The notes under the pieces were generated by a model that was not told where the DNA came from, ran no database searches, and saw only the letters and a list, made by a program, of their open reading frames with translations. 64,000 nucleotides of DNA, from NCBI RefSeq assembly GCF_011290365.1, contig NZ_CP049786.1, positions 3,782,001-3,846,000 of the forward strand, read 5' to 3'. The stretch is from Leclercia sp. 29361 (GTDB lineage Bacteria > Pseudomonadota > Gammaproteobacteria > Enterobacterales > Enterobacteriaceae). A program made the position numbers and the translations under genes. Below, one piece after another: positions 8,955 to 17,717 of the stretch. Numbering within the stretch: position 1 is the first letter of the stretch; each line of letters opens with the position of its first letter.

Positions 8955-9134
8955 ATGTTTTCTGTTGGCGATTATGTACAACCGCGTATGGGCGGCCCGA
9001 AACTGAAAGTGATCGAAGTGCACGACGATCAGATTGTGGCGGTGCAGGCGAGTAACGAACAAGGTGAGAAATTCACCCTCAAGGCAGCGGACGTGACGCT
9101 GTATAAAGAAGAAGGTGATTTTGGCGTCTGCTAA
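8955..9134 (+). CDS. YodC-like DUF2158 protein
   Basis: This 59-residue protein starts MFSVGDYVQPRMGGPKLKV, the short SH3-like barrel pattern of the DUF2158/YodC family (about 60 residues). AGGAG at 8943-8947 precedes the ATG. The function of the family is not known to me. The gene is monocistronic: the neighbours are yqaE on the other strand and convergent stpA. Its TAA stop is the loop of a perfect 8-bp inverted repeat. Confidence 0.8.
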   Translation: MFSVGDYVQPRMGGPKLKVIEVHDDQIVAVQASNEQGEKFTLKAADVTLYKEEGDFGVC

Positions 9135-9167
9135 GCAGACGCTGGCGGGCGGTGTAATTCCGCCCGC
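9124..9167. terminator. double hairpin between yodC-like gene and stpA
   Basis: The first inverted repeat, GCGTCTGC/GCAGACGC (9124-9142), has the yodC-like stop codon TAA as its 3-nt loop. A second, GCGGGCGG/CCGCCCGC (9145-9167), follows at once. Neither has a T-run, so they may act as a bidirectional barrier or mRNA-end protector rather than a classic terminator. Confidence 0.55.
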
Positions 9168-9176
9168 AGGCAGAGA

Positions 9177-9581
9177 TTAAATCAGGAAATCATCCAGGGA
9201 TTTGCCTTCTGCCAGTGCCGTGGCAATAGGCTTCGGCGTACGGCCCTGACCGGTCCAGGTTTTTTCCTGACCATCGACATCGGTAAAGCGATATTTTGCC
9301 GCACGCGCCTGGCGTTTTTTCGGCTGCGCCGGGGTGTTCAGCAGATCGGAACCCAGCAGATCTTCTGCTGAAATACCGTCGGCTTTCATTTTTTCCAGCA
9401 GGGCGTTAATTTTCTCACTCTGCGCGGCACGCTGCTGTTCAACTTCAGCCTGTTCATTACGTTTCTCTTCCGTGACGATGCGAAGCTTTTCGAGCATATC
9501 TTCCAGCACGTCCAGCGAGAATTCGCGCGCCGTTGCGCGCAGGGTACGAATATTATTAAGATTCTGTAACAGCGAAGTCAT
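9177..9581 (-). CDS. stpA: StpA, H-NS paralogue
   Basis: The chosen ATG at 9581 gives 134 residues, the same length as E. coli StpA. The N-terminal oligomerisation region is a coiled coil (LNNIRTLRATAREFSLDVLE), followed by a charged linker and the DNA-binding domain with TWTGQGRTPKPIATAL and the C-terminus LDDFLI. It binds AT-rich DNA and silences horizontally acquired genes in the nucleoid together with H-NS. The context (upstream of alaE and ygaC) matches E. coli stpA rather than hns. Confidence 0.93.
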   Translation of the reverse strand: MTSLLQNLNNIRTLRATAREFSLDVLEDMLEKLRIVTEEKRNEQAEVEQQRAAQSEKINALLEKMKADGISAEDLLGSDLLNTPAQPKKRQARAAKYRFTDVDGQEKTWTGQGRTPKPIATALAEGKSLDDFLI

Positions 9582-10085
9582 ATTAAATGAAAACCTTTTC
9601 AAGTCGATAAAATAAGCAATAGCGGCCATGGTAATTCATTTGTTTATGAACATCCAGACAACAGCGCACGAAAATATAATTTATGTCAAATTAAATCAAA
9701 TATAGAAAATATAAAGCGCGGTGCTTCTCTTTTTGTATGATTTATCCTGATAAACCGTTTGATGATTATTTAATTCCTGAACATTTCCAGGGAAATTTCC
9801 CGTAAATCACCCCCTGAACACAGCGCGTGCCGGACGCCGAGAAATAAAAACATAACCCGTTGTTTGTCATCAGGAAAGTTAAAGAGCGAAGAGAAAATGC
9901 CGCCGCGCTGGCAAAACCGATTCGTTTAGAGAATTTTAGGGACAAAACGCCATTAAATAAAAATTTATCACTAATTGTAGGTTTCAATGCAGAGAGATAC
10001 GCTATACACGAAAAATAAAGCAAACTAAAGCACTAACCTAACCCGCTTTAGCCTCTCTGTTATATGACCTTCAAGGAGTCAGGAC
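9582..10085. promoter_or_regulatory. AT-rich stpA-alaE divergent intergenic region
   Basis: This 504-bp gap is strongly AT-rich and holds no convincing gene; a minus-strand open frame of 85 codons has no good ribosome site or recognisable product. It must carry the stpA promoter near 9600-9650 and the alaE promoter near 10000-10060. An AAGGAG site lies just before the alaE start. Confidence 0.4.
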
Positions 10086-10535
10086 ATGTTCTCTCGGCAG
10101 TCTCGCCTGCGCCACGCGGTAGCGGATACCTTTGCCATGGTGGTCTACTGTTCGGTGGTGAACATGCTGATTGAAATATTCCTCTCCGGAATGAGCTTCG
10201 AGCAGTCGCTTTCCTCCCGACTGGTGGCGGTCCCGGTGAATATCCTTATTGCATGGCCCTACGGTTTCTACCGTGATGCGGTAATGCGCGTTGCCCGTCG
10301 CTACTCGCCTTCCGGCTGGATGAAAAATCTGGCGGACGTGGTGGCCTATGTTACCTTCCAGTCGCCGGTCTATGTCGCGATTCTGCTCACGGTAGGCGCC
10401 GACTGGCACCAGATCGCCGCGGCGGTAAGTTCGAATATCGTGGTGTCGATGCTGATGGGGGCGGTGTACGGCTATTTCCTCGATTACTGCCGACGCCTGT
10501 TCAAAGTCAGCCAGTATCATCAGGTCAAAGCGTAA
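10086..10535 (+). CDS. alaE: AlaE L-alanine exporter
   Basis: The 149-residue protein, identical in length to E. coli AlaE (YgaW), has four hydrophobic segments and the family's N-terminus [20 protein letters not shown]. AlaE is an inner-membrane exporter that relieves intracellular L-alanine excess using the proton gradient. An AAGGAGTCA site lies 5-6 bp before the start. It is flanked by stpA and ygaC as in E. coli and followed by a strong hairpin. Confidence 0.95.
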   Translation: MFSRQSRLRHAVADTFAMVVYCSVVNMLIEIFLSGMSFEQSLSSRLVAVPVNILIAWPYGFYRDAVMRVARRYSPSGWMKNLADVVAYVTFQSPVYVAILLTVGADWHQIAAAVSSNIVVSMLMGAVYGYFLDYCRRLFKVSQYHQVKA

Positions 10536-10541
10536 GGCACA

Positions 10542-10563
10542 GCGACTGGCGAAAGCCAGTCGC
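10542..10563. terminator. alaE/ygaC bidirectional hairpin
   Basis: A perfect 9-bp stem, GCGACTGGC/GCCAGTCGC, with a GAAA loop lies between the convergent alaE and ygaC genes. There is no long T-run on either side. Confidence 0.7.
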
Positions 10564-10567
10564 GTCG

Positions 10568-10912
10568 TTATTGCGAGTCGCCAAACAGGCCTTTCAGAAA
10601 ACGTTCCAGCGCCATGCGGGAGCTGAAGCCGTGGGGAATACCATAATGCTCCTGGTTGTTGCCCCCTAAATAGAGCGGGAACTGCTGATAATGGTCGCTG
10701 GTTTTCATCTCTGACGCAGGATCCGCAAAGGTAAGACTTTTCTCTTTCAGCGTCGGGTGAATGATCAGCGCCGTGCGCCCCATACGGGCTTCCCGGTTCA
10801 CATAAACATAATTATCGCCACGACGGTACCCGTATGCTTTTTGGGTTACCACATCCACGGTAAATCCCGCTTTTTCAAGTTCGCGCGCAACCTCATCGGG
10901 TCGTAAATACAT
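10568..10912 (-). CDS. ygaC: YgaC, DUF2002 protein
   Basis: This 114-residue soluble protein starts [20 protein letters not shown] and matches YgaC in length and position (between alaE and ygaM). The family has no established activity; in E. coli the gene is reported to be Fur-repressed. No signal peptide or membrane segment is seen. It is a single-gene unit convergent with alaE. Confidence 0.93.
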   Translation of the reverse strand: MYLRPDEVARELEKAGFTVDVVTQKAYGYRRGDNYVYVNREARMGRTALIIHPTLKEKSLTFADPASEMKTSDHYQQFPLYLGGNNQEHYGIPHGFSSRMALERFLKGLFGDSQ

Positions 10913-11073
10913 ATTCTTTCCTCGTTATCATTTCCTGCGGGGCAACCTTACCGTATTCAGCAATAGCAGCGCTTTCAGAAAAATCCATAAACGGCCTGAT
11001 AAGCCGTGACCGGCTTCAGATATTAAAAAGGTGGTCTAAACTGTTAATTACCGCAAATTCAAGGGAGAAGCAT

Positions 11074-11400
11074 ATGTTTAACCGTTCGAACCGAAACGAT
11101 GTTGATGACGATGTTCAGGATATCCATAACGATGTCAGGAAATTAGCGGATTCGCTGGAAAGCGTTTTGAAATCCTGGGGATCGGATGCGAAGGGCGAAG
11201 CGGATGACGCCAGACGTAAAGCTAAGTCCCTGCTGCGCGAAACCCGTGCGCGTCTGCAGGGTCGTTCCACCGGCAAGCAGGCCGCCTGCGATGCTATCGG
11301 CTGCGCGAACACCTTTATCCGTGAACGTCCGATGTGTGCGGTAGGTACCGTCGCCGCGGTGGGGATCTTTATCGGCGCGCTGCTCGCCCTGCGCAAATAA
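11074..11400 (+). CDS. ygaM: YgaM, DUF883 membrane-anchored protein
   Basis: The 108-residue protein has a long amphipathic helical N-terminal part rich in Asp, Arg and Lys and one C-terminal hydrophobic segment (AVGTVAAVGIFIGALLAL), the DUF883/ElaB-YqjD layout. Relatives in this family bind ribosomes at the inner membrane in stationary phase. An AGGGAGAAG site precedes the ATG. The position between ygaC and nrdH matches E. coli. Confidence 0.93.
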   Translation: MFNRSNRNDVDDDVQDIHNDVRKLADSLESVLKSWGSDAKGEADDARRKAKSLLRETRARLQGRSTGKQAACDAIGCANTFIRERPMCAVGTVAAVGIFIGALLALRK

Positions 11401-11427
11401 TCCCCGATCCGGCTCAATCCTTCTCAG

Positions 11428-11464
11428 CCCCCATGCCCTGCGGTATGGGGGTTTTTCTTTTTTT
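11428..11464 (+). terminator. ygaM rho-independent terminator
   Basis: The stem CCCCCATGCC/GGTATGGGGG (one G-T pair, CTGC loop) is followed by a T-rich run TTTTTCTTTTTTT. This is a strong intrinsic terminator separating ygaM from the nrd operon. Confidence 0.9.
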
Positions 11465-11522
11465 AGCCCGTGCGTTCCCTCTCCCGCTGAACCTGACAAC
11501 GACAGTCAATCTGGCAAATTTT

Positions 11523-11569
11523 CCCATATCTTGTATGGTTGAAACTTAAGACAACTACATCTAGTATTC
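11523..11569 (+). promoter_or_regulatory. two NrdR-box-like sites upstream of nrdHIEF
   Basis: CCCATATCTTGTATGG (11523-11538) and ACTACATCTAGTATTC (11554-11569) both resemble the NrdR box consensus. Their starts are 31 bp apart, three helical turns, the spacing typical of paired NrdR boxes. Control of nrdHIEF by NrdR is known in E. coli; here it is inferred from the motif. Confidence 0.65.
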
Positions 11570-11641
11570 CTTTAAGCAAGACAGACTCTGGGTGACGCAC
11601 TCACTGGCGTCGGACTCCTATTCTAAATGGAAATACGAATC

Positions 11642-11887
11642 ATGCGCATTATTATTTACACTCGAAACGACTGTGTGCAGTGCCATGCCACCAAACGCGC
11701 CATGGAGAGCCGGGGCGTGACCTTTGAAATGGTGAATGTTGACCTGGTTCCTGACGCGGCAGAGACGCTCAAAGCTCAGGGGTTCCGTCAGCTGCCGGTG
11801 GTGATCGCCGGGGAGACCAGCTGGTCCGGCTTCCGCCCGGATCTGATTAACCGTCTTCCGCAGCCAGCCCAGGCCGCCCGGGCATGA
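11642..11887 (+). CDS. nrdH: NrdH glutaredoxin-like redoxin
   Basis: The 81-residue protein starts [24 protein letters not shown] is the redox-active motif of NrdH. The ATG at 11642 reproduces the E. coli length; an in-frame ATG at 11627 would add five residues. NrdH, reduced by thioredoxin reductase, gives electrons to the class Ib ribonucleotide reductase NrdEF. It is the first gene of nrdHIEF, overlapping nrdI by 4 bp. Confidence 0.96.
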   Translation: MRIIIYTRNDCVQCHATKRAMESRGVTFEMVNVDLVPDAAETLKAQGFRQLPVVIAGETSWSGFRPDLINRLPQPAQAARA

Positions 11888-12294
11888 GCCTGCTCGTCTA
11901 CTTCTCCAGCAGCTCGGAGAACACGCACCGTTTTATCGAGCGTGTCGGGCTGCCCGCCGTACGCATTCCGCTCAACGAGCGGGAGCGGATCCAGGTAGAC
12001 GAGCCTTTTATTCTGGTGGTGCCCAGCTACGGCGGAGGTGGAACGGCCGGGGCGGTGCCGCGGCAGGCGATCCGCTTTCTCAACGATCCGCATAACCGGC
12101 GGCTTATCCGTGGGGTAATTGCCGCCGGCAACCGTAATTTCGGTGAGGCGTTTGGCCGCGCCGGGGACGTCATCTCACAAAAATGCGGCGTGCCGTACCT
12201 CTATCGCTTCGAGCTGATGGGGACCCAGCAGGACGTCGACAATGTGCGTAAAGGAGTGAACGAATTTTGGCAACGACAACCGCAGAGCGCGTAA
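11884..12294 (+). CDS. nrdI: NrdI flavodoxin-like activator
   Basis: The 136-residue protein has the flavodoxin-like FMN motifs [12 protein letters not shown] at the N-terminus and [10 protein letters not shown] in the middle. NrdI makes the oxidant that assembles the Mn(III)2-tyrosyl cofactor of NrdF, which matters under iron starvation and oxidative stress. The start overlaps nrdH by 4 bp and the end overlaps nrdE by 28 bp. Confidence 0.96.
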   Translation: MSLLVYFSSSSENTHRFIERVGLPAVRIPLNERERIQVDEPFILVVPSYGGGGTAGAVPRQAIRFLNDPHNRRLIRGVIAAGNRNFGEAFGRAGDVISQKCGVPYLYRFELMGTQQDVDNVRKGVNEFWQRQPQSA

Positions 12295-14411
12295 TGCAGA
12301 GATCGACCGATTTCCATGCGCTGAACGCCATGCTGAACCTGTACGATCGGGACGGGAAGATCCAGTTCAGCAAAGATCATGAGGCGGTGGACGCCTTTTT
12401 TAACGCCCACGTCTACCCCAACAGCATGGCCTTTGCCAGCCCGCAGGCGCGTCTCGACTACCTGGTCAGCGAGCGCTATTACGACCCCCGGGTATTGTCG
12501 CGCTACGACAGCGACGTTGTGCTGAGCCTGTTCGCCCACGCTCACGCCAGCGGTTTTCGTTTCCAGACCTTCCTCGGCGCCTGGAAGTTTTACACCAGCT
12601 ACACGCTGAAAACTTTCGACGGCAAGCGGTACCTCGAGCACTTTGAGGATCGGGTGGTGATGGTGGCCCTGACCCTCGCCCAGGGGGATGAGGCCCTCGC
12701 CCGCCAGCTCACCGACGAGATGCTCGCCGGACGCTTTCAGCCCGCGACGCCCACCTTCCTCAACTGCGGCAAAGCCCAGCGCGGGGAGCTGGTCTCCTGC
12801 TTCCTGCTGCGCATTGAAGACAATATGGAGTCGATTGGCCGGGCGGTGAACTCGGCGTTGCAGCTCTCCAAACGCGGCGGCGGCGTGGCGTTTTTACTCT
12901 CCAACCTGCGGGAAGCGGGGGCGCCGATCAAGCGCATTGAGAACCAGTCCTCGGGGGTGATCCCGGTGATGAAAATGCTGGAAGATGCCTTCTCCTACGC
13001 CAACCAGCTCGGCGCACGCCAGGGAGCCGGGGCGGTCTATCTTCACGCTCATCACCCGGATATCCTGCGTTTCCTCGATACCAAACGCGAAAACGCCGAC
13101 GAAAAGATCCGCATCAAAACCCTGTCGCTGGGGGTGGTGATCCCGGATATCACCTTCCGTCTGGCGAAGGAGAACGCCGACATGGCGCTGTTCTCCCCCT
13201 ACGACGTGGAGCGTCTCTACGGCAAGCCGTTTGGTGATGTGGCGGTGAGCGAGCTGTATGACGACCTGGTGGCGGACGCGCGGGTCCGGAAGACCTGGCT
13301 CAACGCCCGCGACTTCTTCCAGCGGCTGGCGGAGATCCAGTTTGAGTCCGGCTACCCGTACATCATGTATGAAGATACGGTGAACCGCGCCAACCCCATT
13401 GCCGGGCGCATCAACATGAGCAACCTGTGCTCTGAGATTTTGCAGGTCAACAGCCCCTCGACCTACGATGAGGATCTGGACTACACCCGCGTCGGGCACG
13501 ATATCTCCTGCAACCTGGGCTCGCTGAACATTGCCCACACCATGGATTCGCCGGACTTTGGCCGCACCGTCGAGACCGCGGTGCGCGGCCTGTCGGCGGT
13601 GTCGGACATGAGCCACATCCGCAGCGTGCCGTCGGTGGAGGCCGGGAATGCCGCCTCCCACGCCATCGGCCTCGGGCAGATGAACCTGCACGGCTATCTG
13701 GCGCGGGAGGGGATCGCCTACGGCAGCCCGGAGGGGCTGGACTTCACCAACCTCTATTTCTACACCATCACCTGGCACGCCCTGCATACCTCGATGATGC
13801 TGGCCCGCGAAAAGGGGCAGCGTTTCGCGGGCTTTGAACAATCGCGTTACGCCAGCGGGGCCTATTTTAGTCAGTATCTGGAAAACGACTGGCAGCCGAA
13901 AACGGAGAAGGTGCGCGCCCTGTTCGCCCGGGCGGGCGTGACCCTGCCGACGCGGGAGATGTGGCAGCAGCTGCGGGACGACGTGATGCAGTACGGCATC
14001 TACAACCAGAATCTGCAGGCGGTGCCACCCACCGGGTCGATCTCGTACATCAACCATGCGACATCCAGCATTCACCCTATCGTGTCGAAAATCGAGATCC
14101 GCAAGGAGGGCAAAACCGGGCGCGTTTACTACCCTGCCCCGTTTATGACCAACGAGAATCTGGCTCTGTATCAGGACGCCTACGAGATCGGCCCGGAAAA
14201 GATTATCGATACCTATGCCGAGGCGACGAAGCACGTCGATCAGGGGCTGTCGCTGACGCTGTTCTTCCCGGATACCGCTACCACGCGCGACATCAATAAA
14301 GCGCAGATTTATGCGTGGAAGAAAGGGATCAAAACCCTGTACTACATTCGCCTGCGCCAGCTCGCGCTGGAAGGCACCGAAACAGAAGGCTGCGTGTCCT
14401 GCGCGCTGTAA
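12267..14411 (+). CDS. nrdE: NrdE class Ib ribonucleotide reductase alpha subunit
   Basis: The 714-residue protein has the same length as E. coli NrdE. It starts at TTG 12267, inside nrdI, with AAGGAG about 10 bp upstream. Visible family features are FNCGK/ELVSCF-type catalytic segments ([19 protein letters not shown]), NLCSEI (second active-site cysteine), [17 protein letters not shown] and the C-terminal redox pair in GCVSCAL, which is reduced by NrdH. It reduces ribonucleoside diphosphates in the cytoplasm. Confidence 0.97.
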   Translation: MATTTAERVMQRSTDFHALNAMLNLYDRDGKIQFSKDHEAVDAFFNAHVYPNSMAFASPQARLDYLVSERYYDPRVLSRYDSDVVLSLFAHAHASGFRFQTFLGAWKFYTSYTLKTFDGKRYLEHFEDRVVMVALTLAQGDEALARQLTDEMLAGRFQPATPTFLNCGKAQRGELVSCFLLRIEDNMESIGRAVNSALQLSKRGGGVAFLLSNLREAGAPIKRIENQSSGVIPVMKMLEDAFSYANQLGARQGAGAVYLHAHHPDILRFLDTKRENADEKIRIKTLSLGVVIPDITFRLAKENADMALFSPYDVERLYGKPFGDVAVSELYDDLVADARVRKTWLNARDFFQRLAEIQFESGYPYIMYEDTVNRANPIAGRINMSNLCSEILQVNSPSTYDEDLDYTRVGHDISCNLGSLNIAHTMDSPDFGRTVETAVRGLSAVSDMSHIRSVPSVEAGNAASHAIGLGQMNLHGYLAREGIAYGSPEGLDFTNLYFYTITWHALHTSMMLAREKGQRFAGFEQSRYASGAYFSQYLENDWQPKTEKVRALFARAGVTLPTREMWQQLRDDVMQYGIYNQNLQAVPPTGSISYINHATSSIHPIVSKIEIRKEGKTGRVYYPAPFMTNENLALYQDAYEIGPEKIIDTYAEATKHVDQGLSLTLFFPDTATTRDINKAQIYAWKKGIKTLYYIRLRQLALEGTETEGCVSCAL

Positions 14412-15380
<969 letters not shown>

Positions 15381-15382
15381 TG

Positions 15383-15407
15383 GTTTCACCCCGGGAAGGG
15401 GTGAAAC
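15383..15407 (+). terminator. hairpin after nrdF
   Basis: A perfect 10-bp stem GTTTCACCCC/GGGGTGAAAC with a 5-nt loop lies directly after the nrdF stop, between convergent nrdF and the aldo-keto reductase gene. There is no T-run, so it may serve as a bidirectional mRNA end. Confidence 0.65.
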
Positions 15408-15421
15408 GTTGGCGCATCCGC

Positions 15422-16291
15422 TCAGTCGTGAATTTTGACGCCCAGGCAACCGCGAACAAAGTCGGGGTTAAAATGCTTCACGGACTCCCCGACGTAACCC
15501 AGGTCGAGGGCGTCGATCCGGGCCATTTCGCTCTCCGTCAGGGAGAAATCCCAGATGGCAAAATTCTCTTCAATGCGCTCCTGATGGGTCGATTTTGGAA
15601 TCACCGTCACGCCACGCTGGACGTTCCAGCGCAGGACCACCTGAGCAATGGTTTTGTTATGGGCGTCGGCAATGCCCTGCAGCATCTCATTGTCATACGG
15701 CTTGTGTCGCCCGCCGCCCAACGGGGCCCAGGCTTCAGGCTGCACGTTGTAATAGCGCATGGTGTCCAGGGCGGCAGGCTGGGCAAAGTACGGATGCAGT
15801 TCGACCTGATTGACCATCGGCCTGATTCGGACAGTTTCACAGAAGTTGGCTAATACATGGGCATAAAAATTGGACACGCCGATGGCTTTCAGTTTACCGG
15901 CTTCATAGGCCGCTTCCATCGCCCGCCACGCGCTGAAGTAGTCCCGCATGGCCTGATGCAGTAAGTAGAGATCAAAATACTCCAGTCCCGATTTTTCTAA
16001 CGACGCCTCGATACCGGCTTTAGCGGTCTCGTAGCTGGCCATGTCCTGTACCCACAGTTTTGAGGTGATGAACAATTCCTCGCGGGTGCACAGACCTTCG
16101 GCAATGGCTTCACGAACGGCGTTACCCACGGCATCTTCATTGCCATAGACCGCAGCGGTATCGATCAGACGGTAGCCTGCACGGATCGCGCTCAATACGG
16201 ACTGTTTACACTCGTCTTTGTCGGTGACCTGAAAAACACCAAAACCGGCCATCGGCATTTTCAGGCTGTTGCTTAATTCTGCATATTCCAC
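15422..16291 (-). CDS. aldo/keto reductase
   Basis: The protein has 289 residues from GTG 16291, chosen because AGAGGAG lies 7-8 bp upstream; an in-frame TTG at 16315 has no site. It carries the AKR catalytic set: Asp and Tyr in LIDTAAVYGNED, Lys in ITSKLW and His in LYLLHQ, with the C-terminal cofactor loop VIPKSTHQERIEEN. It is a cytoplasmic NADPH-dependent carbonyl reductase, close to the 2,5-diketo-gluconate reductase-like AKR5 group. Its substrate is unknown. It is divergent from a LysR gene that probably controls it. Confidence 0.93.
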   Translation of the reverse strand: MEYAELSNSLKMPMAGFGVFQVTDKDECKQSVLSAIRAGYRLIDTAAVYGNEDAVGNAVREAIAEGLCTREELFITSKLWVQDMASYETAKAGIEASLEKSGLEYFDLYLLHQAMRDYFSAWRAMEAAYEAGKLKAIGVSNFYAHVLANFCETVRIRPMVNQVELHPYFAQPAALDTMRYYNVQPEAWAPLGGGRHKPYDNEMLQGIADAHNKTIAQVVLRWNVQRGVTVIPKSTHQERIEENFAIWDFSLTESEMARIDALDLGYVGESVKHFNPDFVRGCLGVKIHD

Positions 16292-16366
16292 GCTTGCACT
16301 CCTCTGCCCTGTCAAACGTCCATTCTAAAATGAAAAGACGACAGTGATTAGGCGATGGAACCTGAT

Positions 16367-16388
16367 ATGAATTATGCAAATAATTCAT
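16367..16388. promoter_or_regulatory. palindromic operator between aldo-keto reductase and LysR genes
   Basis: A perfect inverted repeat ATGAATTAT/ATAATTCAT with a 4-nt GCAA spacer sits midway between the divergent starts at 16291 and 16454. The geometry fits a LysR-type regulatory site serving both genes. Confidence 0.6.
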
Positions 16389-16453
16389 GAATCACTTCCG
16401 TTTGACGTTGCGCTACACTGGCTTTTCATTTTTTCGGCAGTAAGGGGCAGAAC

Positions 16454-17353
16454 GTGGCGCGGGAAAACCTGAATGATTTGATGACGTTTATCGTTGTCGC
16501 ACGGGAAAAGAGTTTTACCAAAGCGGCGGCCCAGTTAGGCATTTCACAATCCGCCCTCAGTCACAGCATGCGAACCCTGGAATCCCGTCTGGGGATGAAA
16601 CTCCTGACGCGTACCACCCGCAGCATAGCGTTAACCGATATCGGCCAATCCATGCTGGACGATCTGGGTCCGTACATCGATGGCATCCAGGGACGGTTAC
16701 AGTCGCTGAAGGATCTCAACAGCAAAGCCGCCGGCACCGTGCGAATATCCACCTCGGATTATGCCATCAGCTCGGTCATCTGGCCGAAACTTGAACCGCT
16801 GCTCCGGGACTACCCGGATATTAATCTCGAGTTGATTGATGACTATGCCCTGACGGATATCGTTTCTGGCCGGTTCGATGCCGGAACCCGTCTGGGAGAG
16901 CAAATTTCCAACGGCATGATTTCAGTGCGCATTGGCCCGGATGTGCGCTTTGCCGTCGTCGGCTCGCCGGACTATTTTTCCCGCAACCCTTACCCGCAGC
17001 ATCCTCACGACCTCATCGATCACAACTGCATCAATCTGCGCTTTCCCACCCACGGTAACCTGTACGTCTGGGAGTTCGAGAAAGAGGAAAAATGCCTGAA
17101 TGTTAAAGTCAGCGGTCAGCTGGTATTCAGCCGTATTTACCAGAATCTCCAGGCGGCTGTGGAAGGGTATGGACTGGCGCATGTTCCGCGGGATATCGCC
17201 GAAAAGCACATCGCCCGCGGGGAACTGATTAGCGTGCTCGAAGACTGGTGTCCCTACTGGGAGGGGTATTACATCTACTACCCGGAAAATCGCAATCTGT
17301 CGAAAGCGTTCCAGCTGGTGGTGGACGCGCTACGCCACTATAAGCATCCCTGA
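16454..17353 (+). CDS. LysR-family regulator next to aldo-keto reductase
   Basis: The protein has 299 residues from GTG 16454, preceded by AAGGGG. The N-terminal HTH includes SFTKAAAQLGISQSALSHSM, and the C-terminal effector domain ends in a Tyr-rich WCPYWEGYYIYYPENRN typical of the CrgA/DsdC-like subgroup, which often controls adjacent reductases. Divergence from the aldo-keto reductase gene and the shared palindrome suggest local control, perhaps by a reactive aldehyde. I cannot give a known symbol. Confidence 0.93.
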   Translation: MARENLNDLMTFIVVAREKSFTKAAAQLGISQSALSHSMRTLESRLGMKLLTRTTRSIALTDIGQSMLDDLGPYIDGIQGRLQSLKDLNSKAAGTVRISTSDYAISSVIWPKLEPLLRDYPDINLELIDDYALTDIVSGRFDAGTRLGEQISNGMISVRIGPDVRFAVVGSPDYFSRNPYPQHPHDLIDHNCINLRFPTHGNLYVWEFEKEEKCLNVKVSGQLVFSRIYQNLQAAVEGYGLAHVPRDIAEKHIARGELISVLEDWCPYWEGYYIYYPENRNLSKAFQLVVDALRHYKHP

Positions 17354-17717
17354 CGAATGAAACGGTGGATACGGTATTAGGGAGATTATTCCAGCTATTG
17401 TTAACAGAATAAAACGACGTGTTAATAGCCATTATCAGAATAGAAAAATGAGACAATTTCATTAATCCCATCGGTCGGTGGTTTGCCGTCGGAAAATGAA
17501 GGCTGGCGGGGTTATATTTTTGGAAATATCGCTTTGCACGCTTTCAATTTATAAGGACTATATCTTTATTCGAAAGCGAATAGCGGAAACCAGGATAATC
17601 ATTTTCATAAAAAACAAATTTGCGTTAAGATTAATCTGCATATGATATGCATGTTATCGAACCAGAAGGGATGCCGCACATTGCTTCAGGGTAACTCTAA
17701 TCTGTAACGAACATTTT
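17354..17717. other. AT-rich promoter region of the EAL/GGDEF pair
   Basis: This 364-bp gap holds no gene I can support. It is AT-rich and contains the perfect palindrome TGCATATGATATGCA at 17637-17651, about 65 bp before the phosphodiesterase start, a possible operator. No strong ribosome site precedes the ATG at 17718. Confidence 0.4.

Noticed and set aside
9766..10023. 85-codon minus-strand frame between stpA and alaE
   Set aside because: No ribosome site, no family resemblance and very AT-rich composition typical of noncoding DNA.
12894..14234. 446-codon minus-strand frame opposite nrdE
   Set aside because: A shadow of a GC-rich conserved gene; no domain is seen.
17354..17717. Possible sRNA or tRNA in the AT-rich gap before the EAL gene
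   Set aside because: Apart from one palindrome there is no terminator or tRNA-like fold.
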